64,000 bases of DNA, taken from contig NC_020812.1 of the NCBI RefSeq assembly GCF_000348745.1, positions 62,001 to 126,000 on the forward strand. Direction: 5' to 3'. The translations under genes and the position numbers were made by a program. Under the pieces are notes generated by a model. It was not told where the DNA came from and ran no database searches. It worked only from the letters and a program-made list of their open reading frames with translations. Below are positions 1-8,685 of the stretch, piece by piece. Position 1 is the stretch's first letter. Each line of letters starts with the position of its first letter. This DNA comes from Micavibrio aeruginosavorus EPB. GTDB lineage: Bacteria; Pseudomonadota; Alphaproteobacteria; Micavibrionales; Micavibrionaceae.

Positions 1-1140
1 TTCCAAACTCGTGAATTTGAAGAACGTTTTAATGCGCTGGGCATCCCGCATAAAATCGTTGGTGGGCAACGTTTTTATGAACGGGCCGAAATTCGCGATG
101 CGCTCGCCTATCTGCGTGTGATTGCGCAGCCGCGTGATGACCTGGCGTTGGAACGCATCATCAATGTGCCGAAACGCGGGTTGGGTGATGTGGCGATGAA
201 AACCGTGGTGACGCATGCGCGCGCGCGGAATTTATCCCTGTATGATGCGATTGCCGATATCGTTGAAACAGATGAATTGAAACCGAAGCCGCGCGAAACA
301 TTCCGCCGTTTGATCGCGGATTTTGAACGCTGGCGTGGGTTGCTGGCCACGATGGCGCATACCGAATTGACCGCGCAAATGCTGGATGAATCCGGCTATA
401 TGGCGATGTGGCAATCCGACCAGTCCCCCGAAGCCCCGGGCCGCATTGAAAACTTGAAAGAATTGGTCACGGGCATGGCGGATTTTGAATCCCTGCCTGA
501 TTTCCTGGAACATGTTTCGCTGGTGATGGAAAACCAAAACCGCAACGACACACCCCAAGTCACCATCATGACCCTGCACGGGGCCAAGGGGTTGGAATTT
601 GATTGCGTCTTCCTGCCCGGTTGGGAAGATGGATTGTTCCCATCCCAACGCAGCATGGATGAAAACGGCCTGAAGGGGCTGGAGGAAGAACGCCGTCTGG
701 CCTATGTCGGGATTACCCGCGCCCGCAAACGCGCGATGATTTCGTATGTGTCCAATCGTTTGACCTATGGCAACTGGGTCAATGCATTGCCATCGCGTTT
801 TGTTGATGAATTGCCCGAAGACCACATCGAAATTGCCGCGCAATCCGGTGTCTATGGATCGGGGCGGTCCAGCCATTGGGATTCATCGGGCTTCGGTGGA
901 TCATCCCGTGTCAGCACGATGGCACAAACATCGCCCAAGGCCCCCGTCGTCGCGACGCAAACCCTGGCTGAACGCCAAGCCTTGTCTGATCACCCCTATG
1001 TCCGGGGCGACCGGGTCCAGCACGATGTGTTTGGGGCGGGTACGGTCGTGAATGTCGATGGGGCCAAGCTGGATATCGCGTTTGATAAAGGCGGGCATAA
1101 ACGGGTGATGGATTCATTCGTCGCACCACTGGAAGATTAA
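1..1140 (+). CDS. uvrD: ATP-dependent DNA helicase UvrD/PcrA, C-terminal part (5' end outside window)
   Basis: The reading frame is open from base 1, so the start and the Walker A region lie to the left; 379 residues are visible. The first residues carry the UvrD/PcrA signature VGGQRFYERAEIRDALAYLR. Later come the superfamily 1 helicase motifs TLHGAKGLEFDCVFLPG (about motif V) and EERRLAYVGITRARK (motif VI, with the arginine finger). The last 50 residues (HDVFGAGTVVNVDG) match the Tudor-like tail typical of PcrA/UvrD. The family is a 3'-5' helicase that unwinds DNA in nucleotide excision and mismatch repair and removes RecA filaments. UvrD or PcrA naming cannot be settled from the fragment. 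Confidence 0.93.
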   Translation, partial: FQTREFEERFNALGIPHKIVGGQRFYERAEIRDALAYLRVIAQPRDDLALERIINVPKRGLGDVAMKTVVTHARARNLSLYDAIADIVETDELKPKPRETFRRLIADFERWRGLLATMAHTELTAQMLDESGYMAMWQSDQSPEAPGRIENLKELVTGMADFESLPDFLEHVSLVMENQNRNDTPQVTIMTLHGAKGLEFDCVFLPGWEDGLFPSQRSMDENGLKGLEEERRLAYVGITRARKRAMISYVSNRLTYGNWVNALPSRFVDELPEDHIEIAAQSGVYGSGRSSHWDSSGFGGSSRVSTMAQTSPKAPVVATQTLAERQALSDHPYVRGDRVQHDVFGAGTVVNVDGAKLDIAFDKGGHKRVMDSFVAPLED

Positions 1141-1286
1141 ACATTCTGTAAAATAAAGGCGCGCGAAACCATGTCGTGTCCCCTTTCGCATGGCTGGACA
1201 GGACGGGCTGGGATTGCCATAGTGGGCACAGTTTTTTTCACGCTTTTCAATGGGTTTAGCCAGGGGCTCCCTGGGAGGTTTTGGGT

Positions 1287-2258
1287 ATGTCGATCGGACC
1301 AAAAATCGCAACAGTTTTCGGTGGTTCCGGCTTTGTCGGACGGTATGTGGTGCAGGCGTTGGCCCGGGCCGGATATACGGTCAAGGTCGCCAGCCGCGCG
1401 GCGGAAAGTGCGTATTTCCTCCGTCCCTATGGATCGGTGGGGCAGATCGTTCCGATGACCTGCAATGTGCGTGATCGCGCCAGTGTCGAACGTGCGATCG
1501 CCGGGTCATCCGTGGTCGTGAATTGCATCGGCATTTTGTATGAACGTAAACGCGGTGATTTCAAACGCCTGCATACCGATCTGCCGCAAATGATTGCGGA
1601 GATTTGCGCGGCGCAAAACGTATCGCGCTTTGTTCATATTTCCGCACTGGGCGCGGATCGCAATCCATCGCGCTACAGCCGCACGAAACTGGCCGGCGAA
1701 CAGGCGGTGCTGGCCGCGTTCCCGAATGCCACCATTCTGCGCCCGTCCGTGATCTTTGGGCCGGAAGATGATTTCTTCAATCGGTTTGCGACGATGGCGG
1801 GCTTTATGCCGGCGCTGCCGTTGATCGGCGGGGGCATGACGCGGTTCCAACCGGTCTATGTGCGCGATGTCGCCGATGCCGTGATCGCCGCCGCCACCCA
1901 TTCCGCCTTTGGCCACAGCGGCGCGCTGGGGCAGGTGTTTGAATTGGGTGGGCCGGAAGTTTTGAATTTCCGCGATATTTACAGCCGCCTGTTTTCCTAT
2001 ATCGGCAAACGCTGTGGCATGGTGAATTTGCCGTTCGGTCTGGCGTCGTTGCAGGCTGGCATGTTGCAGTTTATTCCGCCCAAACCCATCCTGACCCCGG
2101 ATCAGGTGAAATCCCTGAAAACCGATAACGTGGTGCAGGATGATGCGATGACGCTGGATGATTTGGGCGTCACCGCCACGGGGATGAGCCTGATTGTCCC
2201 GGTCTATCTGGAACGGTTCCGTCCGGGTGGGCGTTTTGGCGACAAAAAAAGAGCCTGA
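1287..2258 (+). CDS. NDUFA9-type complex I NAD(P)-binding protein (atypical SDR)
   Basis: The 323-residue protein opens with a Rossmann fold: VFGGSGFVGRYVVQALARAG is the GGxGFxG dinucleotide-binding loop. Further on are HISALGAD and the YSRTK active-site-like stretch, in the order expected of atypical short-chain dehydrogenases. This is the family of mitochondrial NDUFA9 and its alphaproteobacterial counterparts, which bind NADPH and associate with respiratory complex I. A TTG six bases upstream is in frame, but ATG 1287 has a GGGAGG ribosome site (1272-1277) at proper spacing and was preferred. surA follows after 7 bases, suggesting co-transcription. Complex I genes themselves are not in the window, so the respiratory role is inferred from family. 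Confidence 0.82.
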   Translation: MSIGPKIATVFGGSGFVGRYVVQALARAGYTVKVASRAAESAYFLRPYGSVGQIVPMTCNVRDRASVERAIAGSSVVVNCIGILYERKRGDFKRLHTDLPQMIAEICAAQNVSRFVHISALGADRNPSRYSRTKLAGEQAVLAAFPNATILRPSVIFGPEDDFFNRFATMAGFMPALPLIGGGMTRFQPVYVRDVADAVIAAATHSAFGHSGALGQVFELGGPEVLNFRDIYSRLFSYIGKRCGMVNLPFGLASLQAGMLQFIPPKPILTPDQVKSLKTDNVVQDDAMTLDDLGVTATGMSLIVPVYLERFRPGGRFGDKKRA

Positions 2259-2265
2259 TTGATCA

Positions 2266-3243
2266 ATGGAAAAACGAATGATGAAAACACAGATTCTGGC
2301 CGCTGTGGCTGTGCTGGCTTTGCTGGGCGGCGGTTTTGTTGCCGCATCCCCCGTGGCCTATGCCGCCGCGGCGCAGGAGGGCATCGCCGCCGTGGTCAAT
2401 CAGGGCGTGATTACCCATTCCGACGTCAATGAACGCATGCGGTTGGTGATGGCGTCGTCCGGATTGCCGAACAATGACGATGTGCGCACCAAGATCCGTC
2501 CGCAGATTTTGAACATGCTGATTGACGAAGCCCTGCAATTGCAGGAAGCCCAGCGTCTGGATATTGAAGTCACGCCGGAGGAAGTTGAATCCGGTATCGA
2601 CATGGTGGCCCAGAACAACAAGATCGACCCGGCCACGTTCCGCAAAATGCTGGCGGGCAGTGGGATCAAAATGTCCACCATGGCGGATCAGGTGCGGTCC
2701 CAGATGGCGTGGGGCAAGGTGATCCAGAAAAAACTGCGCCCGAAAGTGAATGTCAGCGAAACCGATATTGATGCACGACTGGATTTCATCAAATCCAGCG
2801 CCGGGAAAATGCAATATCTGGTCGGGGAAATTTTCCTGCCCGTTGATAATCCGGCGGAAGACGGCAGCGTGCGCCAATTGGCACAAAAACTGACCGCCGA
2901 AATTGCATCGGGTAAGGCCCCGTTCCCGCAAGTCGCGGCGCAATTTTCGCAAGGCCCCTCCGCCGCGCGGGGTGGGGACATTGGTTGGGTCCAGGAAGGG
3001 CAATTGCCCGAGGCGCTGGACCAGGCTCTGGCCACGATGAAAGATGGCGATATGTCGCAACCGCTGCGCTCGCTCACGGGGTATCATATCCTGCTGGTGC
3101 GGTCCAAACGCACATTGGCCGCCGATAACTTGCCCAGTCGCGATGACATTGCGCAAAAAATCGGCACCGAAACGCTGGACCGTTTGCAGCGTCGTTATCT
3201 GTTGGACCTGAAGTCCGAGGCGTTTATCGAACGTCGTGTCTGA
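2266..3243 (+). CDS. surA: SurA-type periplasmic peptidyl-prolyl isomerase/chaperone
   Basis: The 325-residue product has an N-terminal signal peptide (MEKRMMKTQ basic start, hydrophobic core, then SPVAYAAAAQ near residue 35). A SurA N-terminal chaperone region follows, beginning GIAAVVNQGVITHSDVNERM. One parvulin domain lies at about residues 175-280 (QYLVGEIFLPV, QGPSAARGGDIGWV, LRSLTGYHILLV). SurA chaperones unfolded outer membrane proteins and catalyses prolyl isomerisation in the periplasm. E. coli SurA has two parvulin domains; the single one here is normal for shorter alphaproteobacterial forms. The last 8 bases overlap the GTG start of rsmA, which implies translational coupling. pdxA, often between surA and rsmA elsewhere, is missing. 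Confidence 0.88.
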   Translation: MEKRMMKTQILAAVAVLALLGGGFVAASPVAYAAAAQEGIAAVVNQGVITHSDVNERMRLVMASSGLPNNDDVRTKIRPQILNMLIDEALQLQEAQRLDIEVTPEEVESGIDMVAQNNKIDPATFRKMLAGSGIKMSTMADQVRSQMAWGKVIQKKLRPKVNVSETDIDARLDFIKSSAGKMQYLVGEIFLPVDNPAEDGSVRQLAQKLTAEIASGKAPFPQVAAQFSQGPSAARGGDIGWVQEGQLPEALDQALATMKDGDMSQPLRSLTGYHILLVRSKRTLAADNLPSRDDIAQKIGTETLDRLQRRYLLDLKSEAFIERRV

Positions 3244-4135
3244 TATTTCCGCTTATAAAAAAACACCCGATATTGTGGCGGCGGTCGATGCACTGCCGCC
3301 CTTGCGCGATGTGATTGCCGCGCATGAATTGCGGGCCGAAAAAAAGCTGGGCCAGAATTTTATTCTCGATTTGAATATCACCGATAAAATCGCGCGGGCC
3401 GCCGGGGATTTGAACGGCGTCGTGGCGATTGAAATCGGCCCCGGTCCCGGCGGGCTGACGCGCGCGCTGGTGCGATCGGATGCTGATCGTGTTCTGGCCG
3501 TTGAATATGACACCCGCGCCATCGCCGCGTTACAGGGGTTGAAGGAGGCCGCGGGACCGCGCCTGGATCTGGTCCATGCGGATGCGCTGAAGCTGAATTT
3601 ACTGGATCTGGTACCGGGCGCACGCCGGGCGATTATTGCGAACCTGCCATACAATATCGCGACGCCGCTTTTGATCGGCTGGCTGAAACAATGGCACGCC
3701 GATCCGCAGGCCTATGACAGCATCACCATCATGGTCCAGCGTGAAGTGGCCGAACGCATGTCCGCCGCACCGGGGACGGACCATTATGGGCGCCTGTCGG
3801 TGCTGGTGGGGTGGTTGTGCAAGGCGACGATGATGTTCGACCTGCCGCCCTCGGCCTTTGTTCCGCCGCCCAAAGTGACATCGACCGTGGTGCATTTAAC
3901 CCGCCATGCTGTAACCGGGGCCGAGGCAGGGACGGCACAAATCCCCAGTTTTAAAACAGTGGAGCGGGTGACCGCCGCCGCCTTTGGCCAGCGCCGGAAA
4001 ATGCTGCGCCAATCCTTAAAAACCTTCCCGGGTTTGCTGGAATCCTGCGGGATTGACGGGACGAAACGGGCGGAACAATTGCCCGTGTCCGATTTCCTGG
4101 CCATGGCCGCGCATCTGGATCAAACCGGGGTTTAG
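3236..4135 (+). CDS. rsmA: 16S rRNA (adenine1518/1519-N6)-dimethyltransferase RsmA/KsgA
   Basis: The 299-residue protein carries the family start ELRAEKKLGQNFILD, the SAM-binding loop VAIEIGPGPGGLTRAL (motif I) and the catalytic NLPYN motif in IIANLPYNIATPLL. RsmA dimethylates two adjacent adenines in the 3' hairpin of 16S rRNA late in 30S assembly; loss gives kasugamycin resistance. The start is GTG at 3236, inside the end of surA. It is the only start that retains the usual N-terminus and sits directly on the 8-base overlap. A 47-base gap separates it from the next gene. Confidence 0.95.
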   Translation: MSDISAYKKTPDIVAAVDALPPLRDVIAAHELRAEKKLGQNFILDLNITDKIARAAGDLNGVVAIEIGPGPGGLTRALVRSDADRVLAVEYDTRAIAALQGLKEAAGPRLDLVHADALKLNLLDLVPGARRAIIANLPYNIATPLLIGWLKQWHADPQAYDSITIMVQREVAERMSAAPGTDHYGRLSVLVGWLCKATMMFDLPPSAFVPPPKVTSTVVHLTRHAVTGAEAGTAQIPSFKTVERVTAAAFGQRRKMLRQSLKTFPGLLESCGIDGTKRAEQLPVSDFLAMAAHLDQTGV

Positions 4136-4182
4136 CCGTGTTGGGGGCTTGACCAACGGGCTTTGGACCCTTAGGAAAAAGC

Positions 4183-4770
4183 ATGACCACAGATCATCTT
4201 TTACGCATCACCATCACCGGCGATCCGGGCAGCGGCAAAACCACCTTTGCCCGCACCGTGTCGGAAAAAACGGGCTTCCCGCTGATCACCACCGGGAATA
4301 TTTTCCGCCAATTGGCCGCGGAAAAGGGCGTATCGGTCACCGAACTCAACGAAATGGCTGAAAAACAGGCGGAATTGGACCATCTGGTGGACCATTATCT
4401 GGTCGGCCTGAATGATCAGCCGGGTGACATGGTTCTGGATTCCCGCATGGCTTGGCACTTCGTGAAAAACACGCTGAAGGTGCGCCTGACCGTGGATCTG
4501 GATGTTGCGGTTCAGCGCATTTTCAAGGATACGGCCGAATTGCGCGAAACATTCCGCGACCTCGACCACGCGATGGAAGAAGTCGATCGTCGCCGCAAAA
4601 GCGAAATCCTGCGCTATAAAACCCTGTACGGCGTTGATATTGGCGATGAGCGGAATTTCGATCTGGTCATCAACACATCGCACAAGGCGAAGGAAGACAT
4701 CACGGTCGAGTTCGACAAGACCTTCGCCGCTTATTGCGCAAAAATGGGCCGGACCGTCACCGGGTTTTAA
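4183..4770 (+). CDS. cytidylate-kinase-like P-loop nucleotide kinase
   Basis: The 195-residue protein has a P-loop GDPGSGKTTFA at about residues 13-23. It continues with GFPLITTGNIFRQLAAEKG, a layout shared with archaeal-type CMP kinase and the AAA_18/cytidylate kinase-like families. VLDSRMAWHFV is a substrate-binding strand seen in that family, and VDRRRKSEILRYKTLYG supplies lid-type basic residues. The likely reaction is phosphate transfer from ATP to a nucleoside monophosphate, with CMP the best guess. It is shorter than bacterial Cmk (about 220 residues), and a canonical cmk may exist elsewhere, so the substrate is not assured. The SDR gene begins 3 bases after its stop. Confidence 0.7.
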   Translation: MTTDHLLRITITGDPGSGKTTFARTVSEKTGFPLITTGNIFRQLAAEKGVSVTELNEMAEKQAELDHLVDHYLVGLNDQPGDMVLDSRMAWHFVKNTLKVRLTVDLDVAVQRIFKDTAELRETFRDLDHAMEEVDRRRKSEILRYKTLYGVDIGDERNFDLVINTSHKAKEDITVEFDKTFAAYCAKMGRTVTGF

Positions 4771-4773
4771 TCC

Positions 4774-5556
4774 ATGCAAAATCCAAAAACGATTATTATC
4801 ACCGGCGCGTCCAGTGGCATTGGCGCGGCGTTGGCGCTGTATTATGCGGGCTCTGGCGTTGCGCTGGGTCTGACGGGCCGCGATGCGGCCCGGCTGGAAG
4901 CGGTGGCGAATGCGTGCCAGCGCAAGGGGGCCAGCGTTGAGGCGCGCGTCATCAGCGTGACGGATCGCGCCCGTATGGCGGAATGGATCGGGGCGTTCCA
5001 CGCCCGGCACGGCGTGCTGGATCTGGTGATTGCGAATGCTGGGATTTCCGGTGGAACGGGCGGCACGCCCACAGCGGGCGAAGACCCGGATCAGGTGCGG
5101 GCGCTGTTCGCCACCAATGTTGATGGTGTCCTGAACACGGTCGAGCCCGCTTTGCCCATCATGGCGGCGCAGAAGGCGGGCCAGATCGCGATTATGAGCT
5201 CACTGGCCAGCTTTGGCCCATGGCCGGGTGCACCAGCCTATGGCGCAACCAAAGCCGCTGTACGCCTGTATGGCGAGGCGCTGGCCGGGTCTGTGCGTAA
5301 TAAGGGGATTGAGGTCAGTGTGATTTGCCCCGGCTTTGTTCGCAGCAACATGACGGCAGTGAACGATTATCCGATGCCATTTTTGATGGATGCGGATCGG
5401 GCCGCCGCGCGGATTGCCACGGGGCTGGCGGTCGGACGGGTGCGTGTTGCGTTTCCGTGGCCCGCCTATGTCATCGCTGGATTCTTGGGATTTTTGCCAC
5501 CGGAATGGAGCACGCGCTGGTTGGCGAAACTGCCGGAAAAGCCGCAATCCCGTTGA
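4774..5556 (+). CDS. short-chain dehydrogenase/reductase, classical SDR type
   Basis: The 260-residue enzyme shows the classical SDR motifs in order: TGASSGIGAALALYY (cofactor loop TGxxxGxG), ANAGIS (NAG strand), a catalytic serine in MSSLASF and the YGATK tetrad (YxxxK). After the core there is PGFVRSNMT and a hydrophobic tail (YVIAGFLGFLPPEW) that may touch the membrane. Such enzymes oxidise or reduce alcohol/ketone substrates with NAD(P)H. Nothing in the sequence identifies the substrate. It is probably co-transcribed with the kinase-like gene just upstream. Confidence 0.85.
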   Translation: MQNPKTIIITGASSGIGAALALYYAGSGVALGLTGRDAARLEAVANACQRKGASVEARVISVTDRARMAEWIGAFHARHGVLDLVIANAGISGGTGGTPTAGEDPDQVRALFATNVDGVLNTVEPALPIMAAQKAGQIAIMSSLASFGPWPGAPAYGATKAAVRLYGEALAGSVRNKGIEVSVICPGFVRSNMTAVNDYPMPFLMDADRAAARIATGLAVGRVRVAFPWPAYVIAGFLGFLPPEWSTRWLAKLPEKPQSR

Positions 5557-5895
5557 ATCTGAAGCGTTTATTAATATTCACTAAACCAGACAGTTTATAA
5601 AAAATTTCACTCAATTAGCATCTTTTCATGCGATAATAGAAACACTACTCTGGGGGTTCAATTTTAAAGGGTGGTGGGTTTTTCCTGCATCTGTCCGTAT
5701 GTGAAGCCTTAAACTGCGACGCATACGCAAAAACAATAATAAACATGACGGACGCATTTCCCATCATACGCTTGCTGCGTAACGGTGCGCCTGCACCGTC
5801 TGTGAGTAGAGTGAGACTGGGGCGTCGCAGTACGATGTTGCACCATTTCGTGCCATCAGGATTGTGACAGGGCGGATAGAAAACCGGCGGCCATT
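5557..5895. other. Intergenic spacer before the ArsR-type gene
   Basis: There is no credible coding region in these 339 bases. The left third is AT-rich and could contain promoter elements. The middle holds a set of nested inverted repeats (5713-5831, listed separately) that could fold as RNA. Right of them is a small GCAC/GTGC hairpin (5840-5853), about 40 bases before the regulator's start. Confidence 0.5.
5713..5831. ncRNA. Candidate structured RNA or operator cluster (nested inverted repeats)
   Basis: A perfect 10-bp outer pairing, ACTGCGACGC (5713-5722) with GCGTCGCAGT (5822-5831), encloses two adjacent hairpins. One is TACGC-loop-GCGTA (5767-5781) and the next ACGGTGC-GCCT-GCACCGT (5782-5799). 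The layout resembles a multi-branched RNA. It lies 65 bases before the ArsR-type gene, so a leader or a DNA-binding role is equally possible. No known RNA family was recognised. Confidence 0.3.
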
Positions 5896-6213
5896 ATGGA
5901 CGTTAAAGAAGTCGAACGAAATATTGAGGTTGCGGTAAACCTCCTGAAGGCGTTGTCCAATGAACGGCGTTTGATGGTTATTTGCGCCTTGTACCAGGGC
6001 GAAAAAAGCGTTGGCGAGCTGGAAAAAATCGTTGGCCTGTCGCAATCGGCTTTATCCCAGCATCTGGCGCGCCTGCGCCGCGACGGTCTGGTCAACACGC
6101 GCCGCGATGCGCAAACCATTTATTATTCCATGAATGATCGGGCGACGAAGGCCATTCTGGGCACGCTGTACGATATCTACAGCCCGCATATGGGCGACGG
6201 GTCCGTGACCTGA
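5896..6213 (+). CDS. ArsR-family transcriptional regulator (HlyU/BigR/SqrR-like)
   Basis: The small 105-residue protein is a single winged helix-turn-helix. LLKALSNERRLMVICAL forms the first helices, and GLSQSALSQHLARLRRDGLV is the recognition helix, which is the HlyU/SqrR/BigR version of ArsR. NTRRDAQTIYYSM is the wing. Members of this branch sense reactive sulfur or redox state through a cysteine pair and repress by default. Here only one cysteine, C30, is present; the position where relatives have the second, after LYDIY, is a serine. It therefore may not sense by disulfide formation. It is convergent with the glycosyltransferase gene, 9 bases away. Confidence 0.85.
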   Translation: MDVKEVERNIEVAVNLLKALSNERRLMVICALYQGEKSVGELEKIVGLSQSALSQHLARLRRDGLVNTRRDAQTIYYSMNDRATKAILGTLYDIYSPHMGDGSVT

Positions 6214-6222
6214 TTTTCTGTC

Positions 6223-7179
6223 TCAGGTGCGGAAATCACGCGCCCGTAAAACATTCATCACATCATTGACGCTCAGATCATCCAGACTGGATCGTTGGAT
6301 CGTGCGCACCCACGGATATTGCGGCGCGTGGCGTTTCGGGTCGCTGGATGCGGAAAACAACACCCATGTCGGGCATCCGGTGGGCGCGATCATGTGGACG
6401 GGTCCAGTGTCGTTGCCAATCACACCAGCCGCGAAGCGGCCCAGCGTTGGCAAATCCGACAACGCGGTCTGTCCCGTCAGGTCGATGGCTTGCGCGCAAT
6501 GACCGGCAATTATTTTCGCCAAGGGTTGTTCATCGTGTGTGCCGATGATCACCGGCGTCAGGCCCCAGCCATACAAGCGGCGGGCCAGATCGCCATAATG
6601 ATCGGCGGGCCATCGTTTTTCCGGTCGGCTGGGCGCGCAGCCCGGTACGATCAGGACATAGGGTTCGGGAATTTCAAACAGGCCCCGCAACGCGGTGTGA
6701 TCGCCACCCAGCCAGTGCAAATCATCCCCCTGAACATTTTCAATACCCGTCAGGGCCAGCAAGCGCGCATGGCGCAGGGCGGCGGGTTCGGTATCCTTGG
6801 ATGAAATCACATCGCGCCATGTGGCCCCGGCCATGGTGCCGGCCCATTGTGGCTTTGGTTTCATCATTTGTGACAGGCGGAAATACAGCGCCGTGCGTTG
6901 ATTATTTTGCAAATCATACACGCGGTTAAAGCGGCCTGTTTTGAAAACATGACGCACGCGCATCCATCCGGCAGGGTCGAATTTTTTCGGGCGCTGATCA
7001 ATGATGATGTCGTTAAACAGGCCGCTTTGAATCGCCAGTGATTCAAATGGCTGTGTTGTCATCAATGTGATGTGGGCGGCGGCATGGTGTGTACGAATGG
7101 CACGCATGGCACCAAGCGCAATAATAAAATCACCCAGAGCGCTGAGTTTAATGACAAGGATACGCTCAGGATCATCCAT
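6223..7179 (-). CDS. Glycosyltransferase family 9 (heptosyltransferase-like)
   Basis: The 318-residue protein starts with ILVIKLSALGDFIIALGAMRAI, the hallmark N-terminus of LPS heptosyltransferases, where the SALGD segment contributes to catalysis. The C-terminal half has VPGCAPSRPEKRWP (sugar-nucleotide diphosphate region) and GVIGNDTGPVHMIAPTGCP (the GT9 D-T-G-P-H motif). It probably adds heptose or a related sugar to lipopolysaccharide core on the cytoplasmic face of the inner membrane. It begins 20 bases after the GT4 gene on the same strand, so the two very likely form one operon. The acceptor is unknown. Confidence 0.87.
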   Translation of the reverse strand: MDDPERILVIKLSALGDFIIALGAMRAIRTHHAAAHITLMTTQPFESLAIQSGLFNDIIIDQRPKKFDPAGWMRVRHVFKTGRFNRVYDLQNNQRTALYFRLSQMMKPKPQWAGTMAGATWRDVISSKDTEPAALRHARLLALTGIENVQGDDLHWLGGDHTALRGLFEIPEPYVLIVPGCAPSRPEKRWPADHYGDLARRLYGWGLTPVIIGTHDEQPLAKIIAGHCAQAIDLTGQTALSDLPTLGRFAAGVIGNDTGPVHMIAPTGCPTWVLFSASSDPKRHAPQYPWVRTIQRSSLDDLSVNDVMNVLRARDFRT

Positions 7180-7199
7180 CCGGGTAAGGGCCTTTGTGT

Positions 7200-8546
7200 T
7201 TACTCGGCCGCGCGGCGCAGGGCTGCGCTATCGGCGGGGCGGGATTGCTTTTTGGTCTTGGTGGCCGTGGGTTGTTTTTTCTTGCCGTTGATGGGGGCCG
7301 ATTTTGTTTTCTTTGCCGGGGCGAATTTTTCGGCCAGCAATTCGGAATACACGTTCAGCGTATCAAACGCCATGCGTTCCTTGGTGAAATTGGCCGCAAT
7401 GTGGGCCATGGCGCGTGTTGCCAAAACGGCACGCTGTGTCGCGTTCAGGGCCAGCGCCTCGGAAATGGCGCGGGCCAGGGCGGTGGAATCGCCCGGCGGG
7501 ATCAGCCATCCGGTTTCGCCGCGTTGGATGGTTTCGCGCACGCCGCCATGATCGGTGGCCACCACCGGGCGGCCCATGGCCTGGGCTTCGACCGGTACGC
7601 GGCCAAACCCCTCCGGTTCGGTCGATGCGGAGACCACAACATTGGTCAGCATGTAGGCGGCGGGCATGTCGGAGCAATGATCGACGATGCGAACATACCC
7701 TTCCAATTTACGGGCGCGGATTTCGTCTTCCAGTTCCTTGCGGTATTCCACCCGCCCCTGATCCGACCCGATCAGGACGCAGAAAACATCGGTGCGTTTT
7801 AATTGCGCGATGGCATCAATCAAAACATGGTGCCCCTTCAGGCGTGTGATGCGCCCCGGCATCATCACCACGTTGGCCCCATCGGGCAGACGCCATTCGC
7901 GGCTGATCTTGATCATACGTTCGGCGCTGACCGCGGTGGGATGGAATTTTTCCAACGCGACACCGCGATGCACGACACGGATGACATCGTCATCAATCCC
8001 GAATGTGGCTTTCAAATAATTGGCGACGTAACGTGATACGGCGATCACGCGTTCACCGCGCGCGATGGAACTGTTGTAAAAACGTTTCAGTCCCGTTTGC
8101 GTTTTGTACGGCGCGTGACAGGTGGTCATGAATTTGGCCTGCGTGCCCATACAGGCGCGCCACGCGCTCCATGCCGGGGCGCGGCTGCGAACGTGGACGA
8201 TATCAACGTCGTAATCACGGATCAGGCGGCGAATGCGCTTGATGTTCTTCCACATCACCAACGGGTGTTTGCTGTGCACCGGCAAATCAATGTGCAATGT
8301 TCCGGCGCGTGCCAGTTCCGGCACACGGGACCCACCATGGGATACAACGATGGATTTCGCGCCCACATTGTTCAATTCGGCGGCGATGTCGATGCATCCC
8401 TGTTCCGCGCCACCGGGGCCCAAAACGGGAATGATCTGCATCACAACGGGGGTTTTCTGGGCCGTGAAGCCACCCATCATGCTGGACATGGGCATAAGGC
8501 TGGTGCCTTTGCGCTCAGGGCTTGTCGATGAATCGGTTGGTGTCAT
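7200..8546 (-). CDS. Glycosyltransferase family 4 with a lysine-rich C-terminal tail
   Basis: The 448-residue protein has a GT-B fold. The N-terminal domain includes the glycine-rich GPGGAEQGCIDIAAELN loop. The C-terminal domain has MMPGRITRLKGHHVLIDAI and ASTEPEGFGRVPVEAQAMGRPVVATDHGG, the EX7E nucleotide-sugar signature of GT4. The last 45 residues (from about FAPAKKTKSAP) are rich in Lys, Ala and Pro and lie outside the fold; such tails may contact membrane or nucleic acid. An upstream in-frame TTG exists, but ATG 8546 was taken. With the downstream GT9 gene it probably builds surface polysaccharide; donor and acceptor cannot be read from sequence. Confidence 0.87.
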   Translation of the reverse strand: MTPTDSSTSPERKGTSLMPMSSMMGGFTAQKTPVVMQIIPVLGPGGAEQGCIDIAAELNNVGAKSIVVSHGGSRVPELARAGTLHIDLPVHSKHPLVMWKNIKRIRRLIRDYDVDIVHVRSRAPAWSAWRACMGTQAKFMTTCHAPYKTQTGLKRFYNSSIARGERVIAVSRYVANYLKATFGIDDDVIRVVHRGVALEKFHPTAVSAERMIKISREWRLPDGANVVMMPGRITRLKGHHVLIDAIAQLKRTDVFCVLIGSDQGRVEYRKELEDEIRARKLEGYVRIVDHCSDMPAAYMLTNVVVSASTEPEGFGRVPVEAQAMGRPVVATDHGGVRETIQRGETGWLIPPGDSTALARAISEALALNATQRAVLATRAMAHIAANFTKERMAFDTLNVYSELLAEKFAPAKKTKSAPINGKKKQPTATKTKKQSRPADSAALRRAAE

Positions 8547-8685
8547 ATTGTTCAACTATGATCTCGTGAATGAGCGCCCCGCCACTATCGGAGGGCGCTT
8601 AAGAAACGCCGAATCAATTTAAACTATATTTTTCCTGCCGTCCAAGCCCCCATAAAGGTCATGGAGGGCTATCCCGGAGTGTGTC

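Noticed and set aside
2263-3156. Minus-strand ORF opposite surA
   Set aside because: surA has signal peptide and parvulin domain; the reverse frame has no recognised feature.
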